Shown one piece after another: positions 43,532 through 56,936 of a DNA stretch of 64,000 nucleotides. Positions within the stretch are counted from its first letter, which is position 1, and each line of letters opens with the position of its first letter. Origin of the DNA: Torymus aiolomorphi (lineage: Eukaryota; Arthropoda; Insecta; Hymenoptera; Torymidae); NCBI GenBank assembly GCA_036365515.1, contig CM070873.1:77786029-77850028 (forward strand), written 5' to 3'. A model generated the notes under the pieces. It was not told where the DNA came from, did no database searches, and saw only the letters and a list, made by a program, of their open reading frames with translations. The position numbers were made by a program, and so were the translations under genes.

Positions 43532-43657
43532 CACTGAAAAAAAAAATGTTATATGTTCAAGGAAATCGGACTCGTTTCAAGTAAAATTTACTTAAAACAA
43601 GTAATATTTACTTGAAACAAGTGCGATTTCCTTGAACATATCACATTTTTTTCAGTG
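43532..43657. mobile_element. CACTG-family palindromic MITE, 126 bp
   Basis: Begins CACTGAAAAAAAAAATGTTA and ends with the inverse, TTTTTTTCAGTG. The arms pair through ATATGTTCAAGGAAATC and GTTTCAAGTAAA. TA flanks both sides (43530-43531 and 43658-43659). It starts 7 bases after the end of the preceding element. Confidence 0.8.
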
Positions 43658-44617
43658 TATATTTCTGAAAATATAGTAATTTTTAATCTGAAATTTTTCC
43701 TCCAGGTAGGAAAACATCTTGCTAGTATTCGGCATAAAAATGTGCCAAAAAAATTAACAAGGCAGGTCTAATAAAAAACGTGTTATGTCAGGCTTTAAAA
43801 TGACAATGTCGCACTAAGGATAAGAGGTAACGAAGCTGGCCCGCGCGCGTTCCAAATCAAATAGAATAGACAAATGAGTGGAAGCATAACTCTGTATCGA
43901 GCCAGTGGCACGGAGAAATCGATTGTCTATACATCTGTATAAACGAGCTCCGCAGCTGGAGTGCTCCAGTGAGCGTAAAAATCGTGAAAAACTGTCGCGA
44001 AGCCACTACCGCGTCTCTCTTTTACTCTTACTCTCTTGCGGGCAAGGGAGAGAGAAGTCTTCTGAAATCGGATATTTTCTGGACTCTGGTCGCGGTCGCG
44101 GGACCGCGAAAAGAGAAGCAGAGCTCGCGCGGACAGTTTGCGGCTTCTCTCGTCTTCCTACACCGCGGGCACGTTCATTTCGTCTTTTTCTCAGCATCAT
44201 GAGGAACTGTTTTTCTCAAGTTATTCTTTTTGAATTCTCGGTGTGGTATAACCGTTACAGCCATGCTTAAAAACTTTTAAACTATTTATTTAGTGAAAAG
44301 CAAAAAAAATTTTTTTTCACTCTTAGTATTTGGTAATGAAAAATATTCTCAGACATCTGCACAATTCTGACAGTATGTTAAAAGTTCTTCAAATTAATAC
44401 TGATAACAAAGTAAAAAAGACCGCCTATTGTTGTCACAAGTCTTCTGGTTATATATAGTACAAGTGTTTTGATTGAATGATCAACGTTTGCTGTCGCTGC
44501 AAATAGTCTATATAAACCAAGAACTACAGAGGGAAACTTCTATTTATTCAACTAAAATAACCTGATATGCCGTTAGCTACTGCCACTGAATCCACATTAC
44601 CACGTTTCTTATTCGTA

Positions 44618-44782
44618 CACGGAAAAAAATTGTGTAGGAAAAATGACTAAATTGCTATTTATATAATTATAGTAAAAATAACAAAATAATAGCAATTTTT
44701 ACTATATATTGTACTAATTTTAATGAAAATTTGAGTCTATCACACCATTACTATGGAAATTAGTAATATTTTTTTCTCCGTG
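44618..44782. mobile_element. CACGG-ended MITE, 165 bp
   Basis: Starts CACGGAAAAAAATTGTGTAG and ends ATTTTTTTCTCCGTG. The interior shares the TAGTAAAAAT and GAGTCTATCAC motifs of the related elements at 42866 and 45217. No clear target duplication. Confidence 0.65.
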
Positions 44783-45216
44783 CATAAATAAAATAACTTG
44801 TACAACGCAAGGCATTAAAACATTGCCATATTTATTACGCTTTCTTGAAAGGGAGGCGTAATAAAATTCGCTTGGTATAAAGCAGAGGGAACTTTTGAAT
44901 GGCAATGTATGCGCGGCCGCTCGCGATATCTTCACGCGAAAAATCGCTCGCTTCGCCGCACGCGCGGTGTCGTATTCAAACGTCACTTTACGGCTCGTCG
45001 GCCGTTTTTATTTATGCTGCGGTAACCGAGCGAACGTTCGCGATGCGAGCGTCGCTTCGCGTGAAAAGGAATACGCAAAGCTAACGTAGCTGACGTGGCG
45101 GTTGGTCCGAGATGAAGGAAGAGACAGCGAGGCGAGGGTTAGATATGATCGATCGCACGCTAGTTGGATGTTCCCTTTACTTTTTCCTACCTAGCCTTTG
45201 GAATTTATCAGCCATG

Positions 45217-45467
45217 CACGGAGAAAATGGTGTAACAAAAATTACTATATTTATAGTAATCGTGGGACAGACTTAAATTATTATAAAATTTACTACAATT
45301 TATAATAAAAATTCCTATGTTTTGAGTAATTTTTGCTATGTACATAGCAATTTTTACTATAAATTGTAGTAAATTTTATGATAATTCGAGTCTGTCCCAA
45401 AGTTCCTATCGAACATAGTAATTTTTCTTACATTTATAGTAAATTTTCCTAAACATTTCTCTCAGTG
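45217..45467. mobile_element. CACGG/CACTG-ended MITE, 251 bp
   Basis: Starts CACGGAGAAAATGGTGTAAC and ends ACATTTCTCTCAGTG. The arms mirror each other through TTTATAGTAA, GACAGACTTAAATTAT with its partner ATAATTCGAGTCTGTC, and AAATTTACTACAATTTATA. Centre near 45340. Confidence 0.75.
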
Positions 45468-46325
45468 TAAGATTAACGTTGAAGCCTACATGTATATGCC
45501 TTTGGTTTATCCACATACAGCCTATTTGGCCTAGTATAAGTAACCTATACCTTGTCCTATACTCGCTTTCGATCCATATCTTCCTCAAGCGATCCGCAAC
45601 AGTCCTTTTAGAGATCCCTGTTAAATAAAAAGACTGAAAGTTTTTGCTGCGTTGTTTTCAGCATCACCCGGTGCACTCATTGTTAAAAAAATCACTCAAC
45701 CTAATGTTATACATATATAGGTACGCAGGTACATATATTTTTCATTTATATCTATCTATAACATGGATATTTATTTATCGCGCGTGTATAGCAGCAACTT
45801 GTACGGGAGAAAATAGCCCCCGCGGACTGCAGTGCCGCATGGGGAATCGAAAACAATCCCCTAGCGGTGGCAATAACCAAATTTATCGGGGCATTGGAAC
45901 CGATGTAGCGCGCAGTCCCTACTGTATTGTTTGCAGTGCTTTTCACATTTTTATTTAAGATGCGTGTATTTGATAACCGTATTTGTCAAGAATGTTGCCA
46001 GCAAGGAATATAAACAAAATAAAAAATAAATAATAATTCGAGCGCCGTGGCAAATAGGGGACGGAAGATTCGCGCACTTTCCTTAATGGTGCACTCCGAG
46101 AACGGGACATTTCCAGCGCAAGAGGATGTGCGCTTTGCTATCGCGCGCGCGGCCCACTATCCCCAGCTTGTTATCCGCTGCAGTTGAGCGAGAGAGCGCC
46201 AAGAAAGGATGGTGTAATTACATAAAGGCGCGTCTCGCGATTGCCGCGGCCCCGACAGCACTCGCGCGAAAGAAGTATCGTCAGGTGCAAAAGATGAATG
46301 AAGATTTAGTCAAGCGTCTGCGTCG

Positions 46326-46327
<2 letters not shown>

Positions 46328-46357
<30 letters not shown>
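46328..46357. repeat. Poly-T run, 30 bp
   Basis: Simple T run in intron 1; on the minus strand it could be the tail of a retroposed copy, but no gene body precedes it. Confidence 0.95.
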
Positions 46358-46358
<1 letters not shown>

Positions 46359-49205
46359 TTAAAACACTAATGCAGCTTTCAGAGGGAAAATGGTTGGGAA
46401 AATTAATCAGTTTGGGTGAGAAGAAACGCTGGTGTGTTCAGCTGCGCACTATCAGTGCATCGAAACAAAAGAAGCTCACCTCGCGCGCGCGATGTGATCC
46501 ACTGTACTTGCATGAGGAATGAAAAAGAGAAGGCTCAGCCGGCGCTGCGATAATACCCGCTGCCGCTGTGAGAGCGCGCGTATACCGTTCCCCCGCCGTG
46601 TGTTTATGCACGAGCTACCGTTGCGAGCGGGGAAAAATGAAAGGAGTCGCGATTATGCGCAGGCGCGTGCCTCGGCTTGCGGGCGTGCATATACACACCA
46701 TCTGCCGCGCCGATTTATTCGCTAATTACATGCATTAGCGCACGGCCGGCGCGTGCAGCGCCGCGATCTCTTCAATGAAACGCGATAGTCGCTGCCGTGT
46801 TATAGTAGTGCGCGGAGCGTCGAGAGGAGCTTGTATTTCTGCGCTTGCCTCTTTGCCGCTCGCGCGCGCGTAAGTGCTTCTGATCGCGTTGCTGATTGCT
46901 GACGGTTTTTGCACTGTACTTTTTTTCACTTCTTATATTTTTTCCACATAAATATCAAATATTGAACGAAATTGGTACATGAGGGAGTAAAAAGAGAATA
47001 CAATTTTTAAAGCGGCATAATTAAAGTAATTATCTCGGTTCAGGCAGCTTGTTTGATGCGAGTCAGGTACAGCAATGTTTGACATGCTTCACTGAACCGA
47101 AAAATGACGTACCGTTGAGTCGATTCGGACAAAGTTCGTGTCTCGTAACGAATGAAAGGTTCCGTGTAAAGTTAAAAACAAGCTGTATTACAAAAATTTC
47201 GCCTATAGAAATGACGTCTTTTTCAACATATTGCAAGTCGGGGGTATAGACATCGGGCAAACAGCGGAGAAAGAGGGGGGAGAAGCAGGGAAACACTTGT
47301 AGGCGTCGACGACGACGCGAGTTTGGTAAACTGCTGAAGAAGGCTTTGAAGGACCATCAAGCGCCGCTGCCGCTTCGTCCGCACAAAGACACCAATCTCT
47401 CGCTCTTTCTTCGTCGCTTTCTTTTTGCCAGCGCCATGTTTTTTTTTTCGCCCACTACTTTATACGCCGGCCAGGCTTTTCTTAGAACTTTCTCAAGCTT
47501 CTAATTTCATTTTGCCGAGATAAAATTAAACTTAATTAAGCGGATTTCGAAAGGAGGGAAGGTGCTCGCGCTACTTCCGCCTTTGTTTACACGACGAAAC
47601 AATATCATTACGTTAATTACGGCTGTCTTGGAAGTTTGTCTTGATACTTATTCTCGCAAGATTTTTGATAATTATGACAAAGTTGGCGTTTCAGAAGTCT
47701 TCAACGAGTTTGCCTTCAATTTTATTTAGTCAGCGATCATTAATCTGAAGAAAAGTGAGGTCTCTGCGCTGTCGAAAGCTTTCGCCGTTCGTTTTATACT
47801 GCGCATAATAGCAAACAGGTCTATCGCAGAAGCGATATTAAAATAATCCCCTTGTTTACGTTCGTAACTTTAGCCGCGATTCTTCAGTTCGCGCGCAAGT
47901 GCTGCAAGAATTTTAATATGCGAGACGCGCGCGCGCGCGTATACAAAGACGAGAAGAGAAAGAGAGAAAAAAGAAGCGTCGATAAAGCGAGGGGAGCGAG
48001 AATAATACTGTGTACTATACCGAGCCGGCGGGGCACGCGCGTAATCGAGTCGTCGGCGTGAGGGCCGATGAGAGCTTTTATTGGGAAATGTTTTGAAACC
48101 TTCGTAAAAGGACGCATCATATATATATATATCGAGGAATGCGCGCTTGAATAATGGGTTGCGCTGCTGGCAATGACTCGAAATTGCCGCTCGAGCCGAA
48201 AAGTAGCCAGAGGTTAATGGCTCGCCGCCGCCGCCACGATCGATTAATCGATCGAGGTTATCGCTCCCTCGCCCAGTGCGAGGATCATATAGGCGCGTGC
48301 GCGTGTACGCGTGGCGCGAGAAGCTTCGACTCTTTTTTGCTCCTCCTCGGCCGTCTCACTTTGAGCCAGCGTGAGTCCGTCTCTGTCTTTTTCGGGCCTT
48401 TGACCTTTGGACTGCCGAGCAGTACATCGTCTTTGCCTGTTTATGAACGCATCTGTCGGATCACGCTTCCCCTCTCTCAATTTCCATCCGCGTCCATTGT
48501 TCTTTCTTGAATTTCGGCTCGGGCGCGGGCGGGCTTTTTCTTTTTGACGGGACAAAGAGAAGACGCTGCCTCGCCAACTTCATGAAAATGCACGAAAAAT
48601 TTATGTATCCGCCGCGTGATGAATATTTTTTTCGACCGCGAACGAATGAAATCATCTTGCCGAGAAGCACAAAAGAGGATTTATAACGTTGAGAAAATGT
48701 CATTCCATTCGAACGAAAGACGAGCCATTAATCTTGTTTTATAAAAATATTGGATCAAGCGACAAAATCGGAATGTCGCGTGATTTGATGAGCCGACAAA
48801 GAGCTGATTGAATACCGTTACAATCTCGACATCTCGGCAACCCGATACCGTCGCTCAACGAGCAAATAAAATCCCATTCGGAATGGGAAATTCGATTCCT
48901 CGAATCACAAAATCCCCAAGATTTTCTCCTCTCTCCTTCTCAATCTATCTCGGCTACAATCTATCCGTCCGTCCGTCCGTCTGACGTCTGGGTCCGCGTC
49001 GTCCCTTTGTGATCCACGTCCATCGACTCGGCGACTCCTCCGGGCAATTATCTGTCGATGATCGCTGTTTGCCGTGCGCAGATCGTCTTCTCCTCCTATC
49101 GCGAAGAGTCTGAAACGAGTTTCCGGGCTTAGGGAGATGAGGCCATTCGCGGAAATGAGCGATATTTTACGACGGCCCTCGTCTATGTGATGCTATCTAT
49201 CAGTA

Positions 49206-49222
49206 GGGGGGGGGGGGGGGGG
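49206..49222. repeat. Poly-G run, 17 bp
   Basis: Simple G run in intron 1. Confidence 0.95.
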
Positions 49223-49956
49223 TATATTCGTGGCCGCCGGCGTGGAAAGTCTCGGGGCGAGCGCGAGGAGCGATTTCCTTACATAAATCACGCGCTCGAT
49301 TATGACGACATTTTTTCCCCGCTGTGCGTGCAGCGCGACGATCGAGGAGCGGAGTTAATGGAATCGTTATTTATATTGATGGCGCCAGGTCGTTATCGTT
49401 TGGGGAAGTTAATAAAATAAGGATGATGAACTGGGTCTCTTTGAGTTAGTTTTAGCGTAACAAGAACTATTTCTTCTTTATCGCGAATGTATCAATCTCG
49501 TTTATTAGTGTTCGCTGCGTCCTATATACCTTATCTAATATTAATATACTTTTTTATTTTTTCGCAAATATGCCCTCAGCGTATAACATAAAAACGTTAT
49601 TTTTATATATAATGTATTTCATATAAAGGGCTACGTAAAACAATAGTTTGCATGAAAAAATGTTCACTATAACTTTTCAATACGAAATTTAGTTCGTAAA
49701 AATACGCATTTTCGGGAAAAAACTACATCGAGCTCGGGTCGGATTTCGCGGGGCGTTTTTCAGCACGTTAATAGAGAGCTTGGGCTAACGCATCGATCTG
49801 AAAAAATAAAAAGAATAAAGTTTTCGTAACGCGGGGCGCTAGGACGCGCGAGCGCAGCGCAGGGCTCTCCAAAAGGGGGAGGGGGGTACGCGCTCGGTTG
49901 GGAAAACAATATCGTCTGCCTGGCACAATGCCGTTGACGTATCGACAGTTGGGCTT

Positions 49957-49958
<2 letters not shown>

Positions 49959-49996
<38 letters not shown>
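49959..49996. repeat. Poly-T run, 38 bp
   Basis: Simple T run about 0.8 kb before coding exon 2. Confidence 0.95.
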
Positions 49997-50821
49997 CGTA
50001 CGCCTGCTCTTTCTTTTTGTTCGGTCCGTTAGAGTGAGAATTCAATGGATGCAAAACGAAGATACAGCTTCTATTCCTAGACGAATAAAAAAATGTTATT
50101 TCATGCATCGTAAGAATGGCGACGATTGCTCGCAATAATGGGAATGATGATTGACTTTATAAAAATTCTTTATCTGAACTCGCTAGGCTAAAGAATATCT
50201 CCCAAGTCGGCGACTGTTGGAATGCTTTTTAACTTAGGTTACGCTTCAAAAACATCATAGTAAACCGCTACAATAACAAACTCTGTGTTTATGCTTGTAA
50301 TAACTATATGTATATCTATTGTTTACACTTTCTACACGTACATTCAGATACACTACCGGCAGCGCTTTCAAAATATTTGATTTTCCGATTTTCCTGTCGG
50401 TACGCAGAGTACCTAGTCAGTGACGCTTTTTATTTCAAAGGTTGTAGACCGTTTCGGAAAACGAAAAATCCAATGGAAAAAATACTGTAACTCCTGACTT
50501 GTGCTCATTAGGAATTCGGAGAAAATATTTAGAAAACGGGAAGTGACAGTTAAGATAATCCTTTGTTTACCTCCTCATAACCTCGCGCTGACGTTGAAAA
50601 TTCGCTGTATCAGAGAGTCGCATCGCGACCGAAAGGAAGCATGCTAAAATTTGGCTTTGGGAACAAGGTTCCTTTCCTTCGAAAACGGAAGAACAAAGCC
50701 AAGGTAAAAAGTGCGCGCGCGCGCATTTGACAACGCCAAATTAAAAAGAAAATAACCCCGAAGCCCATAACCCCCAAGAACGCGACACGAGGAGTAACGG
50801 ATTTGTTGATTTCGCTTGCAG

Positions 50822-51046
50822 AAGCAGTCCGAGGAGGCGGCAGTAGCGGCGGAGAAGGAGGAGGCCAAGCCTGCCGAGCAGGCGGCCGCGGGCGAGACAG
50901 CCACCGCCGAAGCTGCAACAACGGAGGCCGCAGCAGAGCCGGCAGCAGTAGCCGCCGAGGCAACGACGCCCACCGAGGCCGGTACTCCCGCCACCCCCAA
51001 CGCCGCCACGTCGCCAGACACCAAGGAGGCCAAAAAGAAGGAAAAG
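50822..51046 (+). CDS. Akap200: Akap200-like/MARCKS-family protein, coding exon 2 (residues 77-151)
   Basis: The acceptor TTCGCTTGCAG ends at 50821 and the exon opens with codons for KQSEEAAVAAEKEEAKPAEQ in the same phase left by exon 1. The 75 codons are almost only Ala, Glu, Thr, Pro and Lys, as in MARCKS-type proteins, whose acidic extended linkers keep the basic effector region away from the membrane anchor. Residues 121-142 contain Thr/Ser-Pro pairs (TTPT, GTPATP, ATSP) that could be proline-directed kinase sites. The exon ends in a basic run (KEAKKKEK) at the donor AAG|gtacgt, 51046/51047, again phase 0. Exon 3 begins with more lysines, so this run leads into the effector domain. Two long antisense frames overlap this exon but are by-products of its GC-rich codons. 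Confidence 0.85.
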
Positions 51047-51500
51047 GTACGTTGCTATCTCTCTCTCCTTCCCCCTCTCTCTCACTGGCGTGTGCACGTG
51101 TGCCACGCGTGGGTGTACGCGGCCCGCCGCCGTCGCCGCCGTCGCCGCGGCCGATCGATAACGCCGGCCGGCCGGTGCGTCGCGAGGCTCTACTGTGTGC
51201 CTCCAAGTCGGTGAACATTTTCCCGCAACTCTCAATCGTTTGACTTTTCTACTTTATTGAATATTTACTAAACTTATTGCGATTTGACCATTTTAGAATA
51301 TTGAACATAATCGTCTATGTTTAATAGTATTATCTATTTAATCGGTTAAATATTTTATTGCCTTTCTATATGCTGCAAAGCAGATGTTGTTTTCTTATCT
51401 ATCACATAAAATCGTTAACAACGCAACGTATGTAAGGTTTATAGAGCTACATGAGAGAGTAATACAAAATTTATCCTCGATTATCGTTGTGTGATTACAG
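51047..51500 (+). other. Short intron between coding exons 2 and 3 (454 bp)
   Basis: The donor is GTACGT and the acceptor GTGATTACAG ends at 51500. The first 190 bases are CpG-rich with CT runs; the rest is AT-rich. Both flanking exons stay in frame when it is removed. Confidence 0.85.
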
Positions 51501-51617
51501 AACAAGAAGAAGTGGTCCATCAGGTCGATCAGCTTCGGCAGGAAAGATAAGAGCAAACCGGTGCGCGAGGCCACGCCGAAGAATGGAGACGTCGCCAAGG
51601 AGGAGCCTCTGGCCGAG
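51501..51617 (+). CDS. Akap200: Akap200-like/MARCKS-family protein, coding exon 3: effector domain (residues 152-190)
   Basis: The exon encodes NKKKWSIRSISFGRKDKSKP and continues to LAE at the donor GAG|gtaaga (51617/51618). Residues 153-168 match the MARCKS phosphorylation-site/effector domain: a lysine cluster, an aromatic (Trp156), three serines in the WSxRSxSF arrangement (Ser157, Ser160, Ser162), Phe163, then more basic residues. In MARCKS proteins this segment binds acidic phospholipids, calcium-calmodulin and F-actin, and PKC phosphorylation of the serines releases it from the membrane. Length is 39 codons, phase 0 at both ends. No stop occurs in this exon, so the protein continues in later exons. 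Fly Akap200 is far longer (about 750 residues for the long form, from memory), so most of the C-terminal part is missing from the window. Confidence 0.88.
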
Positions 51618-52426
51618 GTAAGACGCGCTACGCACGGATTGATTCCCCGTAGTCTCAACTTTCTCTTCTTCGTTCGCCGTACGGCTTATCTGGAAGCGCC
51701 AGATCGATCGCGGATTTCAAAGTCAGGCGTGGCGCGAGATACGATCCGCTCATACAGCGAGAGCCTACGATAATCCGATACACCAACCGGATGATGAATC
51801 ATGTCGTGCTGCACTCCTTTGATAGCCTTTCATTGATAAATTACGCCTCTTTGTCTAGCTATTGTTGCGTCTTTGTTGGCCGAGTGCATTGTAGAGATGA
51901 GCACTAACTTGTATTTGGGGATAAATGAAGTAGAAATTATATACCCTGGGAGATATTTTCAAAACAAAATTTAGTTTGCCAAAGGGAAAAATACCCTTTT
52001 TATACTAGTTGATGTTTATATACTGAAATTGCATAAAACGCGCAAACAAAAAAAGCACAAGCAAAACTTTCAATATGATATTCAGCACGGTTATCGGGAC
52101 CTTGATGAGTAAGAGCTCTGTTTTTCGCTGCAGTGATGCACGTAGAGAGAGATGCTCCACGTCGATATATCTCACGCTTGCAATAAATCCAGTGTCGCAA
52201 GAGATATATCATCACTGCGTGCGCGATTACTCGCTCTCTGCCCAACAGCTAATCGTCTCTCCTCGCTCGCGCTCGTAAAGCTTTTTGCCTGGCGCCGGGC
52301 GTTTTTGTACTGTTTTTGTTGCCTTCCGCGAAGGGAGGACTGATCGAGAAAATTAGCAGATGTTTACGACGAGGTGAGAGACAAACTACCAAGGCAATGT
52401 ATCGCGCGGATATTCACGATTGTCCG

Positions 52427-52704
52427 CACTGCAAAAAAGGTCTGTAAAAATTACAAAGAGTTTTACAAACATTACCATATTGTCTCGTCAAGCTATCACA
52501 GCACAGACTACAAATTCAAAAAATTACCATATTTTACAGGAAATGTATGAACTATACAGTATCGTTATTTTTCTTGTATATCTAGAAAAATTTCTTATAA
52601 ACGGTGGTAATATTTTGAATTTCTATAGTCTGTGGCAGGTTTACGAGAAAGTATTGCAATTTTTGTAAAATTTATTTATTTTTTACCAAACTGTTTTCTC
52701 AGTG
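52427..52704. mobile_element. CACTG-family palindromic MITE in intron 3, 278 bp
   Basis: Starts CACTGCAAAAAAGGTCTGTA and ends CTGTTTTCTCAGTG. Inner arms pair at ACAGACTACAAATTC with AATTACCATATT (from 52504) against their inverse near 52602-52633. An 82-codon frame through it is an artefact. No clear target duplication. Confidence 0.65.
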
Positions 52705-54916
52705 AGATTTGATTTCTTCATAGTCTATTATTGATTACTACAAATTTTATTTGTCACTTATTAAGATAATGCTTATTTTTAAACTTCATATTATGCTTTT
52801 CGCAGAATCAGGAAGATAAAATGTCTGCTTGTACAGTATACTTAAAGATTTGTTATTGAAAATAATGAAACGTAAATAACAAACTTTTTTCTTTCCTCTC
52901 AAAAAATCACAATTCGAGAGAAAACAACACTGCCAGGAATAAGGGAATCCGTATGGAATAAGTTAAAAAATTAACGAAAGCGTGTATGAAACGACGAAAA
53001 AGTTTCCACTCGTACGGTGCCTTACACGCGGGAAGCGAAGAGAGGCAAGAAAAGAGATAAAAAGGCAGGAGAGAAAGAGAGTGGCAATGAATCGAGTGAC
53101 TCAGCCGTCGTGTTCTGCGCGCGTTGGAAGAGATATGCCTCGCGCGTGTGCGAGCTGTTGAAAAACTTTACCCATGCTCCTCTCTCTTTCTCTTTCTCTC
53201 ACTCGTTCGCTCGCTCTCCCTCTCTTGTTCCCTTCGCGGGAATTATCTCCACCGCGGCGATCGCGGCAGATCCACCGTTTATGTTTATTGCTCGCCATCG
53301 AGCTCGATATTATTCGCATCACTTATCGCCTGTGCTGCAAGATAATGCTCACCCCGATGCCTTGTTTTGCCTCCACCGCCTGCAATGTTTCTTTTTGCTC
53401 TGTGCTCCCAACCCGAGATCATCGTGTGACTCGTCTTTTTCTGACAGTTTTTATGACTATAGGTCCTTTTGTGTCCGCTTTATTGCGAGAGCGTGAAGAA
53501 TATCTTATCCGAGGCGAAACTTAATCCGGATTGTTGTGATGTCCGTGTGTTGATGAAAACGCATTTTTCACCCATGGAACGCGTATATAGTCTTTAAGTA
53601 AAATATGTATAAACATACTTTATAAAAGAAAATCCATTATTTAAATTGATTAATTGATTCGTACTATGCTCCATAATGATTGAATTGTATCAATAGTTCA
53701 TCGTTCATACAATACACACATTGCTTCTTCATTTCACATAAATAAATGCATTTTTAAAATCCCCTTAGTTAACAATAGTCATAGAGCTTATCACTTTAAA
53801 AACCCGTTCTCATACTGGAGAATCAATACTATGGAGAAGAAATTTCCTGAAGCTCTCTCACAAGGGTACAGATTTATGTAACGAACCGACGGCTACTGTT
53901 GCGATGCTGGTGTAATTAATTTCATTGCCAAGTGCTTTTTCCCGCGAAAACAAATCGCCGAGCAGACAAACCTATCTCTCCCCCGGCGAACGAAAGAAAA
54001 TCCTGGAGAATCGATCATAATTGACTCAGCGATCTTTTTTTAGTTCTCGGCGTTGGGCGACCGATGGGGACGCGTGCGTGTGTAAACTCTTTCGGCTCGT
54101 GCAAAACCACAGGCGAGAACGAAGGCGAGAATTTGTAGAGGGGGAAACGTCGTTATACGTGCGTGGTTCGATTCAATACGCGCAACTTGGTTATCCGCTT
54201 TCAGGGGAATTCGCGCGAGCGAACAATTATCGGTGATGCCGTTCCCGTTCAACATTGGAGAGTTTGTTCTATGTATGCTATTAAACGGATGCAAAATATT
54301 CACGATTCATATCGGTTTTAATATTGATAAGGCGAGGCCAGATACGTGCGTACCTAGACCTCTGTGAATATACATGTGCTGTACGTATCGCTGTATTTTT
54401 AGTGCAGTATTTTAAATTTAGAGCACGTAATTATTGAAGCCTTGGTTTACACACACACCGCGTTCGCAATGTTTACTTAGAAACGATATTTTTATCAAAG
54501 TGCTTACGACATTCTGAGAAATTACTTCATATCACTTATTGCTGATTAAAGCGGAATGTAGTCTGCAAATTCAATGAAATTATTTCACAGAACTGGGCCA
54601 TATAACTTACTTTGAAACAGTTTACATCGGATTCTTATACTTTGTAAATTTAGATATCACAACGTTAAATCTTCAAATTGCCAAAGATGCAATTGGCCAT
54701 AAATGACATGATGCCCCTGGAATGATTCGATAAAACATCGAGGAATTGAATTATAAAATAAGTGCCAACACTCGAGTATGCCGACACTTGGTCTGAAATG
54801 AATGGCGCGCTTGCGTCGGAAAGAGCATCTCTTTTGGAGGCGATTCCCATTCGCGGAGGTCCAGTTGCACTAATTGGAAATTCCTCTTGGGTGCCTTGCT
54901 CACTTTTTCTCATTCT

Positions 54917-54987
<71 letters not shown>

Positions 54988-55006
54988 TCCCTCTCCCTCT
55001 CCCTCC
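54917..55006. repeat. C run, (CT)n and CTCCCT microsatellite
   Basis: Eleven C, then about 57 bp of perfect CT, then several CTCCCT units. Confidence 0.95.
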
Positions 55007-56664
55007 CTTCCTCCGCTCCTTCAGTGTCGTCCCTGGATTTGCGTGTGCGGGATCCTTTTTACAGACGCGCGCAAGGGAGTGCCGAGAGACGGGCGACTCG
55101 CGACTGAATTATGCGACTGCCGCGTCATCGCTGCGTCCCCGCGTAGGCTCTCTCCCTCGATTTACTTATTAAGTACCTCGTTTTTCAGCTCTTCCCCTCA
55201 AACTACGTTTTTACTTTCGGTTTTTTTCTTTTTTTTTTTTTTACGTCGAGGTATTTTCATTTTGTTTGAGGCTTTGTGCGTACTGGGTTTACATACGCGA
55301 TACATTGACATTTATGATGGAAAAAGCGAATATTTTATTACTCATTTGACAATATTTTCAAGCGATTTATAGGAAATTGTTGTCGTTTTGTATGGTTGTT
55401 GTAAACGATTAAAATTGTTATCATTGTCGGTCATAAAATAAAATTTTTAAAGTTTATTTTATTAATTTAATTTATTTATAACTGCTCTGTAATTTAAATT
55501 GTAAAATGAAGTTCTTGTGCATTTTTATGTTTTGTTATTATGGCAATAATGCTCGTTTATAATTAATTTAATACAAAGCAGGAGGTTAATACCGAAATGA
55601 GTATTTAAAACTCTACGGACGATAAGCACAAAGTGGCAAATTAATTTCATTCACCTTTCACGGCAACGTCCAATGAAAAAGAGGGAAACGAGCCGAAATC
55701 CGTCGGCGAGGGTAAAAGAAGCGGTAAAAGAGGCAATCGAGCCGAAATGAAATGTCAAGCACGCGGGAGTAATTTTCGTCCCCCGGTATTGTAGCCGCGG
55801 CCGTGTATCGCGCGCAGGTATATCTAGACTCGCACACCTACACACACGTGTATAGGAAGTGGCGCCGCGAAATCGCGAGGCGGCGTCGCGTCTCCCCCAT
55901 TGTTGGCTTTATTTACGCGGTTCAACGGCCCAAACTTCCCGGATGCGTGTTGTCCACGCCGTCGGCTCTCGTGACCCTGCGCGAGTCCGCGGCTGAAATT
56001 CACTCGACTCTCCAATGTATGTTTGACTCGCCCTTCTTCAAACGTCCCGGCGTCACGCACTTATCGCTCGTAATTATCGGCTTTTCACGCCGAGCTTTCC
56101 GCGTCCGCGTACACGCGCCACCGTCCCTTGCATGTAGCTTCCGCGTCTAGTCGAGTCCGGGATAACACCAGAGTGTCACGCCCGCGTCGCTCAAGTTTAT
56201 TCAATTGTCCTCTATCTACACTCTCTATACTATAATAATGTATTGTTACAACGCTTTTGAACATTTCATTTCATATTTCGAAATATAATTTTTATTGTAG
56301 TTTCTACTTGTTATTATTCTCTAGTACGTCACAGAAGACATAAATATAATCTCAATATCCTCTTATTAAGGGGATGGGAAATTCTGACATGATTCCTGCC
56401 TTATCGATGCCGTGGTCTTTATTTATTTAATTAATTTTTAAACATTTTTTGAAAAAATCTGATCTCTATAGGGTGTCAGTCTTCACAAAAACTATAACCA
56501 GAATTTTGTTAACGATTCTAATTGTATCTTTTATAAGATATATTATTGAACCTCAAATTGCATTACTCAATTAACGCGAGTTGTCGGCAAAAAAGTAGAT
56601 TTGTTCATAGCGGTTACAAACAGCTTAAAATTTTTAATTACGGACATTGTTTTTGCGGACAAGC

Positions 56665-56936
<272 letters not shown>

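Noticed and set aside
50610..51235. Antisense frames of 202 and 164 codons over coding exon 2
   Set aside because: They mirror the GC-rich Ala/Glu codons of the real exon and cross its splice sites.
54166..54176. Box B-like GGTTCGATTCA
   Set aside because: No box A at the right distance and no tRNA fold.
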